DNA of 12,917 bases from positions 1 to 12,917 of the forward strand of contig DAHVAA010000025.1 of assembly GCA_027314845.1 (NCBI GenBank), given 5' to 3'. Under the pieces are notes generated by a model. That model worked only from the letters and a program-made list of their open reading frames with translations. It was not told the DNA's origin and ran no database searches. Positions 6,494 through 12,785 of the stretch are shown here, piece after piece. Within the stretch, counting starts at the first letter, position 1. The number at the start of each line of letters is the position of its first letter. This stretch comes from Thermoplasmata archaeon. GTDB taxonomy: Archaea; Thermoplasmatota; Thermoplasmata; UBA184. The translations under genes and the position numbers were made by a program.

Positions 6494-7473
6494 GCGGCCG
6501 TGCCCCCTCTCGCCTCCCGGACCGCTCGACGGACGTACACCTCGACCATCCGGCGACGGTAGTCGGGAAGCAGGAACGTGTTGTGGACCGGGCGCACGCG
6601 CCGCATCACGGCCTCCGCCAACCCGTCCAGGGCGCTTTCGGAGAGCGTCGACCCTTCGAGCGGGGAAGTGAGCTCGTCGAACCGACGCGGGTAGGTCTCG
6701 AGGCCACCGACCGCGAGACGGAGCGCCTCCACGCGCTCCCCGTCCCACCGGCCCGCGACCGCGACCCCGAGCTCGGGGAAGTCGAACGAGGGGCGGACGC
6801 GGAGCTTCTTGTAACGGCCGCGCTGACCGCGCGCCGCCCGCGGGAGGTGGACCGCGACCAGGAGCTCTCCCGGTCCAAGCTGCGTGCGTCGTATCCCATC
6901 GCCCGCCGGGTCGTAGAGGTCGGAGACCGGGACCCGACGCCGGCCGGCCGGACCGGCAAGCTCCACGACGGCGTCGAGCACGAGGAGCGTGGGGGCGATG
7001 TCCCCGGAGAACGTCGCGTAGCATCGCTCCTTCTGAGGAACGACATGGCAGCGGTCGCCGTCCGCTTTGAGGCAGAATCCCAGGCTCGCCCGCCAGAAGT
7101 AGCTCTGGTTGAAGAAGAAGCAGCGCGTCTCCACGAGGAGGTTCCCCCCGACCGTCCCGCTCGCCCGGACGAGTGGGGTCGCGACCTCACCGAGGGCGTC
7201 CTGCACCCCGGGGTACGCCGCCGCGAACTCGCGGTCCGCCTCAAGGTCAGAGAGCCGCTCCATCGCGCCGATCCTCTCGAGCGAGTGGCCGCGGAGCTCC
7301 GCGATGCCGTCGAGCGCGATCAGATGGGGCTTGAGATTGAGGTGCATCTTGTAGTTCGGCAACAGGTCGGTCCCGCCGGCGAGGTAGTCGGAGGCCCCCG
7401 CGTGGTCCGACGCGAGCCGAACCGCCTCCTCCACCGTCCTCGGGCGGTGAAGCTCGAACGTGTCGAGGTGCAT
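6490..7473 (-). CDS. hcrB: FAD/[4Fe-4S] subunit of a 4-hydroxybenzoyl-CoA-reductase-type molybdenum enzyme
   Basis: This 327-residue protein is the FAD-binding (CoxM/XdhB) subunit of a xanthine-dehydrogenase-family complex. The FAD-binding landmarks are AGGTDLLPN (32-40) and SGTVGGNLLVETR (105-117). Directly after comes an insert with Cys118, Cys134, Cys142 and Cys151. Their 16-8-9 spacing is the same as that of the cysteines holding the extra [4Fe-4S] cluster in 4-hydroxybenzoyl-CoA reductase beta (HcrB), and the surrounding FFFNQSYFWRA and CHVVPQKERC resemble it too. CoxM and ordinary XdhB lack this loop. The CO-dehydrogenase-type C-terminal domain follows (about 170-280). Start ATG 7473 is 9 bases after the catalytic-subunit stop, and its end overlaps the SerK-like start. 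The symbol is by family resemblance; the substrate is not shown. Confidence 0.9.
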   Translation of the reverse strand: MHLDTFELHRPRTVEEAVRLASDHAGASDYLAGGTDLLPNYKMHLNLKPHLIALDGIAELRGHSLERIGAMERLSDLEADREFAAAYPGVQDALGEVATPLVRASGTVGGNLLVETRCFFFNQSYFWRASLGFCLKADGDRCHVVPQKERCYATFSGDIAPTLLVLDAVVELAGPAGRRRVPVSDLYDPAGDGIRRTQLGPGELLVAVHLPRAARGQRGRYKKLRVRPSFDFPELGVAVAGRWDGERVEALRLAVGGLETYPRRFDELTSPLEGSTLSESALDGLAEAVMRRVRPVHNTFLLPDYRRRMVEVYVRRAVREARGGTAA

Positions 7474-7482
7474 GGCGCCCTT

Positions 7483-9807
7483 TTACCCCCCCTTCCAGGC
7501 GCGGCCCTCGGCCCGCCGTCGGTCGATCCCGCGCACGACGCGGTCCGGGGTGATCGGTAGCTCCGTGAACCGGACCCCCACCGCGTCGTAGAGCGCGTTC
7601 CCCACGGCCGGCAGGGTGGCGATGAGCGGACCCTCGCCCGCCTCCTTCGCCCCGAACGGCCCTTCCGGGTCGTCCGCGCCCACCAGGTGGATCTCGACCT
7701 CGGGCATCTGCTGCGGCATCGGGATCTTGTACTCGAGGAGCGACGGATTGAGCAGGCGCGAGGAGCGGTAGTTCATCGACTCGCCCATGATTTGGCCGAG
7801 CCCCATGTGGATCGACCCTTCGATCTGTCCCTCCACCGCGAGACGGTTGAGCGGCCGACCGCAGTCAAAGCCGGCCCAGATCTTCTCGACGTGGTACTCG
7901 CCGGTCTCGACGTCGACCGCGACCTCGGCCACGTAGGCCGCGAACGAGTACGCCGGTGCCGTCCCGGCCTTCGCTCCCTTGAACGAACCCCCCTTCGGCC
8001 GGGTCTGGTAGGACCCGCTCGCGGTCAGCGCGCCCTTCGATTCCATGGCGCGGTGGAGGGCCTCCATGAACGATACGGACGCCGGCGGCTCCCCCGCGAC
8101 CTCGAACCGCTCGTGGCCCACGCGGACCTGTTCGGACGGACGCCCGAGGAGCTCGGCCGCGGCCAGGACGAGATGGCCCTTCAGCTCCTCCGCGGCCGCT
8201 CGGGCCGCGTTGCCCATCATGAAGGTAACGCGGCTCGAGTAGGAGCCGAGGTCGACCGGGCTCACGTCCGAGTCGACCCGCTGGACGTGCACCCGTTCGA
8301 GGTCGACCCCGAGTACCTCCGCCACGATCGCCGCGAGGAGGGTGTTCGACCCCTGGCCGATGTCGGCCTGCATCGAGTGGACCGCGATGCCGCCGTCCAT
8401 GTCGACCTTGAGGTGGACGGTCGACTGCGGCATCTTCGGGGTGAAATGGATCGGGCTGTTGGACCCCGAGATGTAGAACCCGCAGCCGAGACCGACCCCA
8501 CGTCCGTAGGGAAGTCGGCGGAACTTCTTCGCCCAGTCGCTCGCCACGCGGACCGCGCGCAGGCACTCAAGGAACGAGGTCGACGTGATCTGGAACTGGT
8601 TGACCGTCACGGAATTCGGCGGGAGCGCGTTCCGTTCCCGCAGGTCGAACGGGTCGATCCCGGTGGCTTCGGCGAGCTCGTCCAGTGCGAGCTCGACCGA
8701 GTAGCGGATGTTCGTCCCCCCGTGCGCCCGCATTGCGCCCGACGGGGGCTTCGTCGTATAGACTCGACGGCCGCGGTACCGGAAGTTCGGCACGCGATAC
8801 GGCCCCATCGCGAGCACTCCGTTGTAGTAGGTGGTGACGGTGCCGATGGAGCTCCCCGCGCCGCCGTCGATCAGCGCCTCGATGTCGTAGGCGAGGAGGT
8901 TCCCCTCCGCGTCAGCGGCGATGCGGACATCGTTCTGGGTGGGATGGCGCCCGTGGTTCGTGTAAAAGACGTCCTCGCGGTCGAACAGGATCTTCACCGG
9001 CCGTCCGGTCTCGAGGGCGAGAGCCGCGCAGACGATCTCGTGCGGAAGGGGGTCGGATTTTCCGCCAAAGCCGCCGCCGACCTCGGGCTTGATGACGCGG
9101 ATCCGGTGCATCGGGATCCCCAGCACCTCAGAGAGCGCCCGGTGAAGGTAGTGCGGCACCTGGGTCGCGCTCCACACCGTCAGCCGACCGTCGGGCGTTG
9201 CCTCTGCGATCGTCGCCATCGGTTCGGTGAACGCATGGGTGACCCCGGCGAAAGTGCCGCGGATGCGCACCGTATGCCGGGCTCTCGAGAACGCGGCCTC
9301 CACGTCGCCGAAGTGCTGGACGACCTCCTTCTGGATGTTCGACCCGGCGAGGCCGCGCGCGTGGATCGGCTCGCTGACCTTCGAGGTACCCATGCGCGGG
9401 TCGGCGTGCTCGGGGAGCGGCTCCGCATCCACGCGGACGAGCGCAAGGGCGGCCTCGGCGGTCGCTTCGTCCCGGGCCGCGACGGCCGCCAGGATGTCCC
9501 CGATGTACCGGACCTTCCCGACCGCCATCGCCGTTTCGTCATGCGTGATCGGAAGGACTCCGAACGGCGTGGGGTAGCGTTCGCCGGTCAGGACGGCATA
9601 GACCCCGGGCAACGCCCGCGCGGCACGGACGTCGATCGCCCGCAGCCGCGCGTGAGGCCAGGGGCTGCGCAGGAGCCGGCCCACGAGCATGCCCGGGCGC
9701 TGGATGTCGTCAGTGTACTCGGCCCGCCCGGTGACCTTGAGCGGGCCTTCTACGTACGGGATCCGCCGGCCGAGCAACCGGTACGGGCTCTCGGGGGCGC
9801 TCGCCAC
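7483..9807 (-). CDS. Molybdopterin-binding catalytic subunit (HcrA/XdhA/CoxL family)
   Basis: This is the large subunit that holds the molybdenum cofactor and hydroxylates or dehydroxylates the substrate. The 774-residue protein has the a/b hammerhead domain at the N-terminus (GRAEYTDDIQRPGMLVGRLLRS, 27-48, read in two parts). Cofactor-binding motifs are GGGFGGKSD (244-252), GAMRAHGGTN (357-366) and DIGQGSNT (482-489), and the catalytic glutamate is in KEAGEGP (721-727, Glu725). The AMRAHG loop lacks the CoxL active-site Cys (CSFR), so this is not a form I CO dehydrogenase; it is closer to the HcrA/XDH type. The start is the GTG at 9807, overlapping the TAG of the [2Fe-2S] gene by one base (TAGTG). 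A longer frame up to 10092 is just the shadow of that gene. Length fits HcrA. Confidence 0.92.
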   Translation of the reverse strand: MASAPESPYRLLGRRIPYVEGPLKVTGRAEYTDDIQRPGMLVGRLLRSPWPHARLRAIDVRAARALPGVYAVLTGERYPTPFGVLPITHDETAMAVGKVRYIGDILAAVAARDEATAEAALALVRVDAEPLPEHADPRMGTSKVSEPIHARGLAGSNIQKEVVQHFGDVEAAFSRARHTVRIRGTFAGVTHAFTEPMATIAEATPDGRLTVWSATQVPHYLHRALSEVLGIPMHRIRVIKPEVGGGFGGKSDPLPHEIVCAALALETGRPVKILFDREDVFYTNHGRHPTQNDVRIAADAEGNLLAYDIEALIDGGAGSSIGTVTTYYNGVLAMGPYRVPNFRYRGRRVYTTKPPSGAMRAHGGTNIRYSVELALDELAEATGIDPFDLRERNALPPNSVTVNQFQITSTSFLECLRAVRVASDWAKKFRRLPYGRGVGLGCGFYISGSNSPIHFTPKMPQSTVHLKVDMDGGIAVHSMQADIGQGSNTLLAAIVAEVLGVDLERVHVQRVDSDVSPVDLGSYSSRVTFMMGNAARAAAEELKGHLVLAAAELLGRPSEQVRVGHERFEVAGEPPASVSFMEALHRAMESKGALTASGSYQTRPKGGSFKGAKAGTAPAYSFAAYVAEVAVDVETGEYHVEKIWAGFDCGRPLNRLAVEGQIEGSIHMGLGQIMGESMNYRSSRLLNPSLLEYKIPMPQQMPEVEIHLVGADDPEGPFGAKEAGEGPLIATLPAVGNALYDAVGVRFTELPITPDRVVRGIDRRRAEGRAWKGG

Positions 9808-10280
9808 TACCGCCCTCCGGCCGCCGCGCGGATCGCCTCGATGATCTTCGTGTAGCCGGTACATCGGCAGAGGTTGCCCGAGATCGCGCGCTCGATCTCT
9901 TCTCGGGATGGACTGGGGTTTGACCGCAAGAGCGCGGTGGCGGTGACGACGAACCCCGGCGTACAGAAACCGCACTGCGTCGCCCCGTGCTCGACGAAGG
10001 CGGCCTGGACCGGCGAGAGGCCCTGAGGGGGCGAGATCCCTTCGATGGTGGTGACCTCGTGGCCCTCCACGAGTCGCGCGAGCGTGAGGCAACTCAGCGT
10101 CGGGCGACCGTCGAGGAGCACCGCGCAGCAGCCGCAGGTGCCGAGGTCACACCCGCGCTTGGTCCCGGTGAGGCGGAGGTCCTCCCGCAGCAGGTCCAGC
10201 AGCACCCGATGGTCCGGGCACGGGACGTCGACCGGCTGCTCGTTGAGCCGGAACCTAAGGAGGGGGTCGCGGGGCGGCAT
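9807..10280 (-). CDS. [2Fe-2S] subunit (HcrC/CoxS family)
   Basis: The electron-transfer subunit of the molybdenum hydroxylase, about 157 residues, has both expected clusters. The plant-type [2Fe-2S] site is Cys44, Cys49, Cys52 and Cys64 (GCDLGTCGCCAVL ... LSCL). The helical-bundle site is Cys103, Cys106, Cys138 and Cys140 (QCGFCTPG ... NLCRCTGY). An extra cysteine (51) sits inside the first motif. The ATG at 10280 is preferred because the conserved fold begins right after it; in-frame GTG 10289 and TTG 10310 would add non-conserved residues. A TTGATATTC stretch (complement of about 10302-10310) could be an internal TATA box for a leaderless start. It overlaps the end of the xdhC frame by 26 bases and the catalytic gene by one, so it is translationally linked to both. 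Confidence 0.93.
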   Translation of the reverse strand: MPPRDPLLRFRLNEQPVDVPCPDHRVLLDLLREDLRLTGTKRGCDLGTCGCCAVLLDGRPTLSCLTLARLVEGHEVTTIEGISPPQGLSPVQAAFVEHGATQCGFCTPGFVVTATALLRSNPSPSREEIERAISGNLCRCTGYTKIIEAIRAAAGGR

Positions 10281-10638
10281 CGTGGTCACGAATCTCGGTC
10301 CGAATATCAACCGTTCGAGTACCTAAGCTCGCAGGATGCATCTCGCGCACCATCTCGGCGACGATGCTCACCGCGATCTCGGCCGGACTCTCGGCGCCGA
10401 GGGTAAGGCCGACGGGCGACCGCACTCGGGCGAGCGCTTCGCGAGCGATCCCGCGAGCGCGCAGTTTCGCGTACAGGTGTTCCCGCTTCGCCGCGCTCGC
10501 GATGAGGCCGATGGAGTTCGGAAAGCGCTCGATCGACCGGGCGAGGACCTCGAGGTCCTTGTCGGCATCGTACCCCAGAACGAACAGGTGCGTGAAGTTC
10601 GCCGGGTCGAAGACCTCCCAAAGTCGTTCGGGCGCCAC
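10255..10638 (-). CDS. XdhC C-terminal (Rossmann) part, downstream of an in-frame TAG
   Basis: This is the distal part of an XdhC/CoxI maturation factor. It carries the XdhC_C signatures NSIGLIASAAKREHLYAKL and SPVGLTLGAESPAEIAVSIVAEMV near the C-terminus. It is in the same frame as the upstream half (10729-11103). The 31 codons between the TAG at 10729-10731 and the GTG at 10638 are still homologous, including the DDRPDW and RDRFPLADR pieces that normally form the dinucleotide-binding part. The first usable in-frame start after the stop is the GTG at 10638, which would lose this segment, so an independently functional product is doubtful. The tail beyond EMVREMH is not conserved and runs into the [2Fe-2S] gene. 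Read as one gene, XdhC spans 10255-11103 with 282 codon positions. Confidence 0.6.
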   Translation of the reverse strand: MAPERLWEVFDPANFTHLFVLGYDADKDLEVLARSIERFPNSIGLIASAAKREHLYAKLRARGIAREALARVRSPVGLTLGAESPAEIAVSIVAEMVREMHPASLGTRTVDIRTEIRDHDAAPRPPP

Positions 10639-10728
10639 GACCTCGCAACGGTCGGCGAGGGGGAACCGGTCGCGCCCAACCCAGTCGGGCCGGTCGTCAC
10701 CAACACTGAAGTAGTACTCGAGCGTCGG

Positions 10729-10731
10729 CTA
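10729..10731 (-). other. In-frame TAG interrupting xdhC
   Basis: On the minus strand the codons read GCC GCG CTC TAG CCG ACG CTC. Homology is continuous without any gap on both sides: GGGHVAHALAAL before and a DDRP motif after, at the usual XdhC spacing. This means a single codon is affected, not a frameshift or deletion. Confidence 0.85.
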
Positions 10732-11103
10732 GAGCGCGGCCAGAGCGTGGGCTACGTGCCCGCCTCCCCAGAGGAGGACGTTGGGCCGCGCGGGGACGTA
10801 CTCGATCGAGATCGTGACCAAGCCGCCGCAAAGGCTGGGGAGGCCACCGGTTCGCCAGGCCGCAAGGTCGAAGTGGTGAAGGCCTCCGCCACGCTCTTCG
10901 AAGGCACGAAGCGCGAGGCGCTTCACCTCCTCTTCGAGGGCGGCTCCGCCGACGGTGCCGACCGTCGACCCATCCGGACCGACCAGCATCGACGCGCCGA
11001 GCTTACCCGGGACCGAGCCGGTCGTCTCGACCACGGTCGCTCGCACGAACGACTCGTGGGCCTCGAGCCGGCGCAGCGCCTCTCGGGTCAGCCGTCGGTC
11101 CAT
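10729..11103 (-). CDS. xdhC: XdhC/CoxI maturation factor, N-terminal part (truncated by TAG)
   Basis: XdhC binds the molybdenum cofactor, supports its sulfuration and delivers it to xanthine-dehydrogenase-family enzymes. This frame has the whole XdhC_CoxI domain: VRATVVETTGSVPGKLGASM (19-38), the VGTVGGAALEEEV block (48-60) and the LCGGLVTISIEYV strand (about 91-103). It then enters the Rossmann domain (VLLWGGGHVAHALAAL) and stops at TAG after 124 residues, where the family continues for about 130 more. ATG 11103 has a good GAGGAGTGA Shine-Dalgarno lying over the mocA stop codon; the gap is 6 bases. Either this is a recent nonsense mutation or assembly error, or the TAG is read through. The neighbouring operon genes are intact, which fits recent or artefactual damage. 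Confidence 0.85.
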   Translation of the reverse strand: MDRRLTREALRRLEAHESFVRATVVETTGSVPGKLGASMLVGPDGSTVGTVGGAALEEEVKRLALRAFEERGGGLHHFDLAAWRTGGLPSLCGGLVTISIEYVPARPNVLLWGGGHVAHALAAL

Positions 11104-11109
11104 CTCTGT

Positions 11110-11718
11110 TCACTCCTCGCCCCGCGCCTGCCAGAGCTCGAGAGCCGCGCGGTACTGTTCGGGGGTGTCGACGTTCGCCACGACGCCGGCGTCCTCGACG
11201 GGGACCCGACGCACTTGGGGACCGAACACAGGAAGACGCGACCGCAGGGGCGCATCGGACCGCAGTTCCAGGATCCGGGGGCGGACCGGAGGACGCCAGA
11301 GGACGGGGTGGCCGCCCTGTCCCTCGAACGTCGGGAGGAACCACACTCCAAGGAGGTCGGACCGTTCTAGGGCCATCAGGGTCTCGACCGTCCGAGGGGA
11401 GACGAACGGGTGGTCGACCGGCCAGAACAGCACGCTGCGTTCCACGGGGAGCGCCGAGAGGCCCGACTGGACCGAGGCCGTACGGCCCTCGTACCAGTTC
11501 TCCGCGTCCACCAGCGCTACGTCCAGGCCCCGAACCTCGTGCGCGATGGGAGTGCGATGGGCCCCCACAACCACCACGACCGGGTCGAACCCCTCGTCGA
11601 GCACGGATTCGGCCAACCGACGGACCGCCGTCCGTTCCCCCGTTCGAAGGAGCGCCTTCGGGAACCCACCGAACCGTTCGGACTCTCCGGCGGCCAGGAT
11701 CAGCGCCGCGCTCGTCAT
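11110..11718 (-). CDS. mocA: MocA-like molybdenum cofactor cytidylyltransferase
   Basis: The 202-residue protein is an NTP-transferase of the MobA/MocA type. Its N-terminal motif LILAAGESERFGGFPKALL (6-24) has the A-A-G-x-S-x-R-F-G ... P-K pattern of MocA (CTP:molybdopterin cytidylyltransferase) rather than the G-G ... D-K pattern of MobA. Further landmarks are VVGAH (50-54), NWYEGRTASVQSGL (74-87), the metal site PVDHPFV with Asp102, and GQGGHP (133-138). MocA makes the cytosine-dinucleotide form of the cofactor used by xanthine-dehydrogenase-family enzymes, which is what the three subunits downstream need. The start is the ATG at 11718; the in-frame TTG at 11754 adds non-conserved residues. 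It is the first gene of the minus-strand operon. Homologues acting on other sugars or alcohols exist, but the context favours MocA. Confidence 0.87.
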   Translation of the reverse strand: MTSAALILAAGESERFGGFPKALLRTGERTAVRRLAESVLDEGFDPVVVVVGAHRTPIAHEVRGLDVALVDAENWYEGRTASVQSGLSALPVERSVLFWPVDHPFVSPRTVETLMALERSDLLGVWFLPTFEGQGGHPVLWRPPVRPRILELRSDAPLRSRLPVFGPQVRRVPVEDAGVVANVDTPEQYRAALELWQARGEE

Positions 11719-11765
11719 CGAACACTCGGGCCCGCGTGGGGCCTCGCAGCGCAAACGTGGCGCAG

Positions 11766-11773
11766 TTAGTAAA
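11766..11773 (-). promoter_or_regulatory. Possible TATA box of the molybdenum-hydroxylase operon
   Basis: TTTACTAA on the minus strand lies about 50 bases upstream of the mocA ATG. A start site about 25 bases downstream would give a leader of about 25 bases. It is the only AT-rich patch upstream of mocA in this GC-rich spacer. Positional evidence only. Confidence 0.3.
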
Positions 11774-11817
11774 GACCGTGGCCGGCGTGCCAGACCGTTC
11801 GGGACCGGGGGGAGCGA

Positions 11818-11854
11818 GCGGACCCGGCGCCGCTAAAACGTCCGCCGGGTCCGC
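11818..11854. repeat. Perfect 12-bp inverted repeat in the mocA/rps19e divergent spacer
   Basis: GCGGACCCGGCG (11818-11829) and CGCCGGGTCCGC (11843-11854) are exact reverse complements around a 13-base centre containing AAAA. The repeat sits between the putative mocA TATA box and the S19e TATA box. It could be an operator for either gene, or a stem of an RNA. No T run follows, so a terminator is not favoured. Confidence 0.5.
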
Positions 11855-11892
11855 GCTGCGTGACGCCCGTCCCTCGACCGCCGTGGGTGGAT

Positions 11893-11900
11893 TTTAAATA
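11893..11900 (+). promoter_or_regulatory. TATA box of the rps19e cluster
   Basis: TTTAAATA is close to the archaeal TATA consensus and stands out from the surrounding GC-rich DNA. Its centre lies about 30 bases before the S19e ATG (11927). Initiation about 25 bases downstream would leave a leader of only a few bases. No Shine-Dalgarno precedes the ATG, which fits leaderless translation. Confidence 0.7.
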
Positions 11901-11926
11901 CCCGGGCCGAGTGGCCGCGCCGCTCC

Positions 11927-12382
11927 ATGACTCACCCAAACGACGTACCACCGTCCCTCCTTCTACCGCAGCTCGCGACGGAACTGCGTAACCGCCAGGC
12001 CGTCCAGCCCCCCGTGTGGGCGACATTCGTCAAGACCGGGGTCCACAAACAGCGGGCGCCCGTGCAGACCGACTGGTGGTACCTCCGCAGCGCTTCGGTC
12101 CTGAGGAAGATCTACGTGCACGGGTACGTCGGGGTCGCTCGGCTCAGTGCCGAGTACGGCGGAAAGCGCGACCGGGGCAGCGCACCCTACCACGCCCGCA
12201 CGGGGTCCCGCGCGATCCTGCGTGAGATCGTCCACCAGCTCGAGAAAGCCGGGCTCGTCCAGCCGTACAAGACCCGAGGGCGGCGCGTCAGTCCCGAGGG
12301 GGAGAAGTTGCTCGCGTCGGTATCGAAGGAGATCCTCCAGAAGCTCGCGACGGCCCGACCCGAACTCGCCAAGTACCTCTAG
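11927..12382 (+). CDS. rps19e: 30S ribosomal protein S19e
   Basis: S19e is an archaeal/eukaryotic small-subunit protein needed for late 40S/30S maturation. The 151-residue sequence contains the family signatures PPVWATFVKTGVHKQRAP (28-45), TDWWYLRSASVLRKIYVHG (48-66), VGVARLSAEYGGKRDRGSAP (68-87) and the winged-helix end ILREIVHQLEKAGLVQPY. Length is normal. ATG 11927 follows a strong TATA box at leaderless distance. A 31-base gap separates it from the PDCD5-family gene; S19e, PDCD5 and L39e commonly cluster in archaea. Confidence 0.97.
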   Translation: MTHPNDVPPSLLLPQLATELRNRQAVQPPVWATFVKTGVHKQRAPVQTDWWYLRSASVLRKIYVHGYVGVARLSAEYGGKRDRGSAPYHARTGSRAILREIVHQLEKAGLVQPYKTRGRRVSPEGEKLLASVSKEILQKLATARPELAKYL

Positions 12383-12413
12383 CGACCGTACGGTAGGCGG
12401 GGAGGAGTGACCG

Positions 12414-12773
12414 ATGGCGTACGGAGAGGACCCCGAGCTCGCCGAGCTCCGGCGGCGTCGGCTCCGCCAGCTGCAAGATATGCAGGGCGCGGAATCGGCA
12501 AACTCGCAGGCTTACGCGGCGCAAGAGGCCGAGATGCAACGACGCGAGTCCGAGCGTTCGGAGGTGCTTCGGCGCATCCTGACCCCGGAGGCGCGCGAGC
12601 GGCTCGGTCGCATCCGGCTCGCAAAGCCCGAGGTCGCCCAGTCGGTCGAGCAGCAGCTGATCTCGCTCGCCGCGAGCGGCCGGTTGCAGCGGCAGGTGGA
12701 CGACGCGACGCTGCGGGCGTTGCTCGAGCGCATCGCCCCCGAGCGCCGGGAGATCTCGATCACGCGTCGCTGA
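12414..12773 (+). CDS. PDCD5-family DNA-binding protein
   Basis: This 119-residue protein belongs to the PDCD5/TFAR19 family of small helical proteins, reported to bind DNA in archaea; the exact role is unsettled. It has the charged N-terminal helix DPELAELRRRRLRQLQDMQ, then the three-helix core beginning at RRILTPEARERLGRIRLAKP (about 53-72), continuing through VAQSVEQQLISLAASGRL, and ending with a basic ISITRR tail. The ATG at 12414 has an excellent Shine-Dalgarno GGAGGAGTGA (12401-12410). It lies between S19e and L39e, the usual archaeal arrangement, with a 12-base gap to L39e. Confidence 0.92.
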   Translation: MAYGEDPELAELRRRRLRQLQDMQGAESANSQAYAAQEAEMQRRESERSEVLRRILTPEARERLGRIRLAKPEVAQSVEQQLISLAASGRLQRQVDDATLRALLERIAPERREISITRR

Positions 12774-12785
12774 ACGTGGAGAACC

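Noticed and set aside
6490..9807. Aerobic CO dehydrogenase (CoxMSL)
   Set aside because: The catalytic subunit lacks the CSFR active-site loop of form I CoxL, and the FAD subunit has the HcrB-type four-cysteine insert.
7687..9855. A 722-codon open frame on the plus strand opposite the catalytic subunit gene
   Set aside because: It is the antisense shadow of a clearly homologous gene in GC-rich DNA; its translation is Arg/Asp/His-rich with no recognisable domain.
9808..10092. N-terminal extension of the catalytic subunit up to 10092
   Set aside because: The extra 95 residues are the out-of-frame reading of the [2Fe-2S] gene; the GTG at 9807 in TAGTG gives the usual family start and length.
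10255..11103. Frameshift as the cause of the xdhC split
   Set aside because: The homology stays in the same frame with no gap on both sides of the TAG, so only one codon is changed.
11110..11718. MobA (guanylyltransferase)
   Set aside because: The N-terminal motif is LAAGESERFG...PK, as in MocA, not the LAGG...R-M-G...DK pattern of MobA; the neighbours are xanthine-dehydrogenase-family genes that use the cytosine form.
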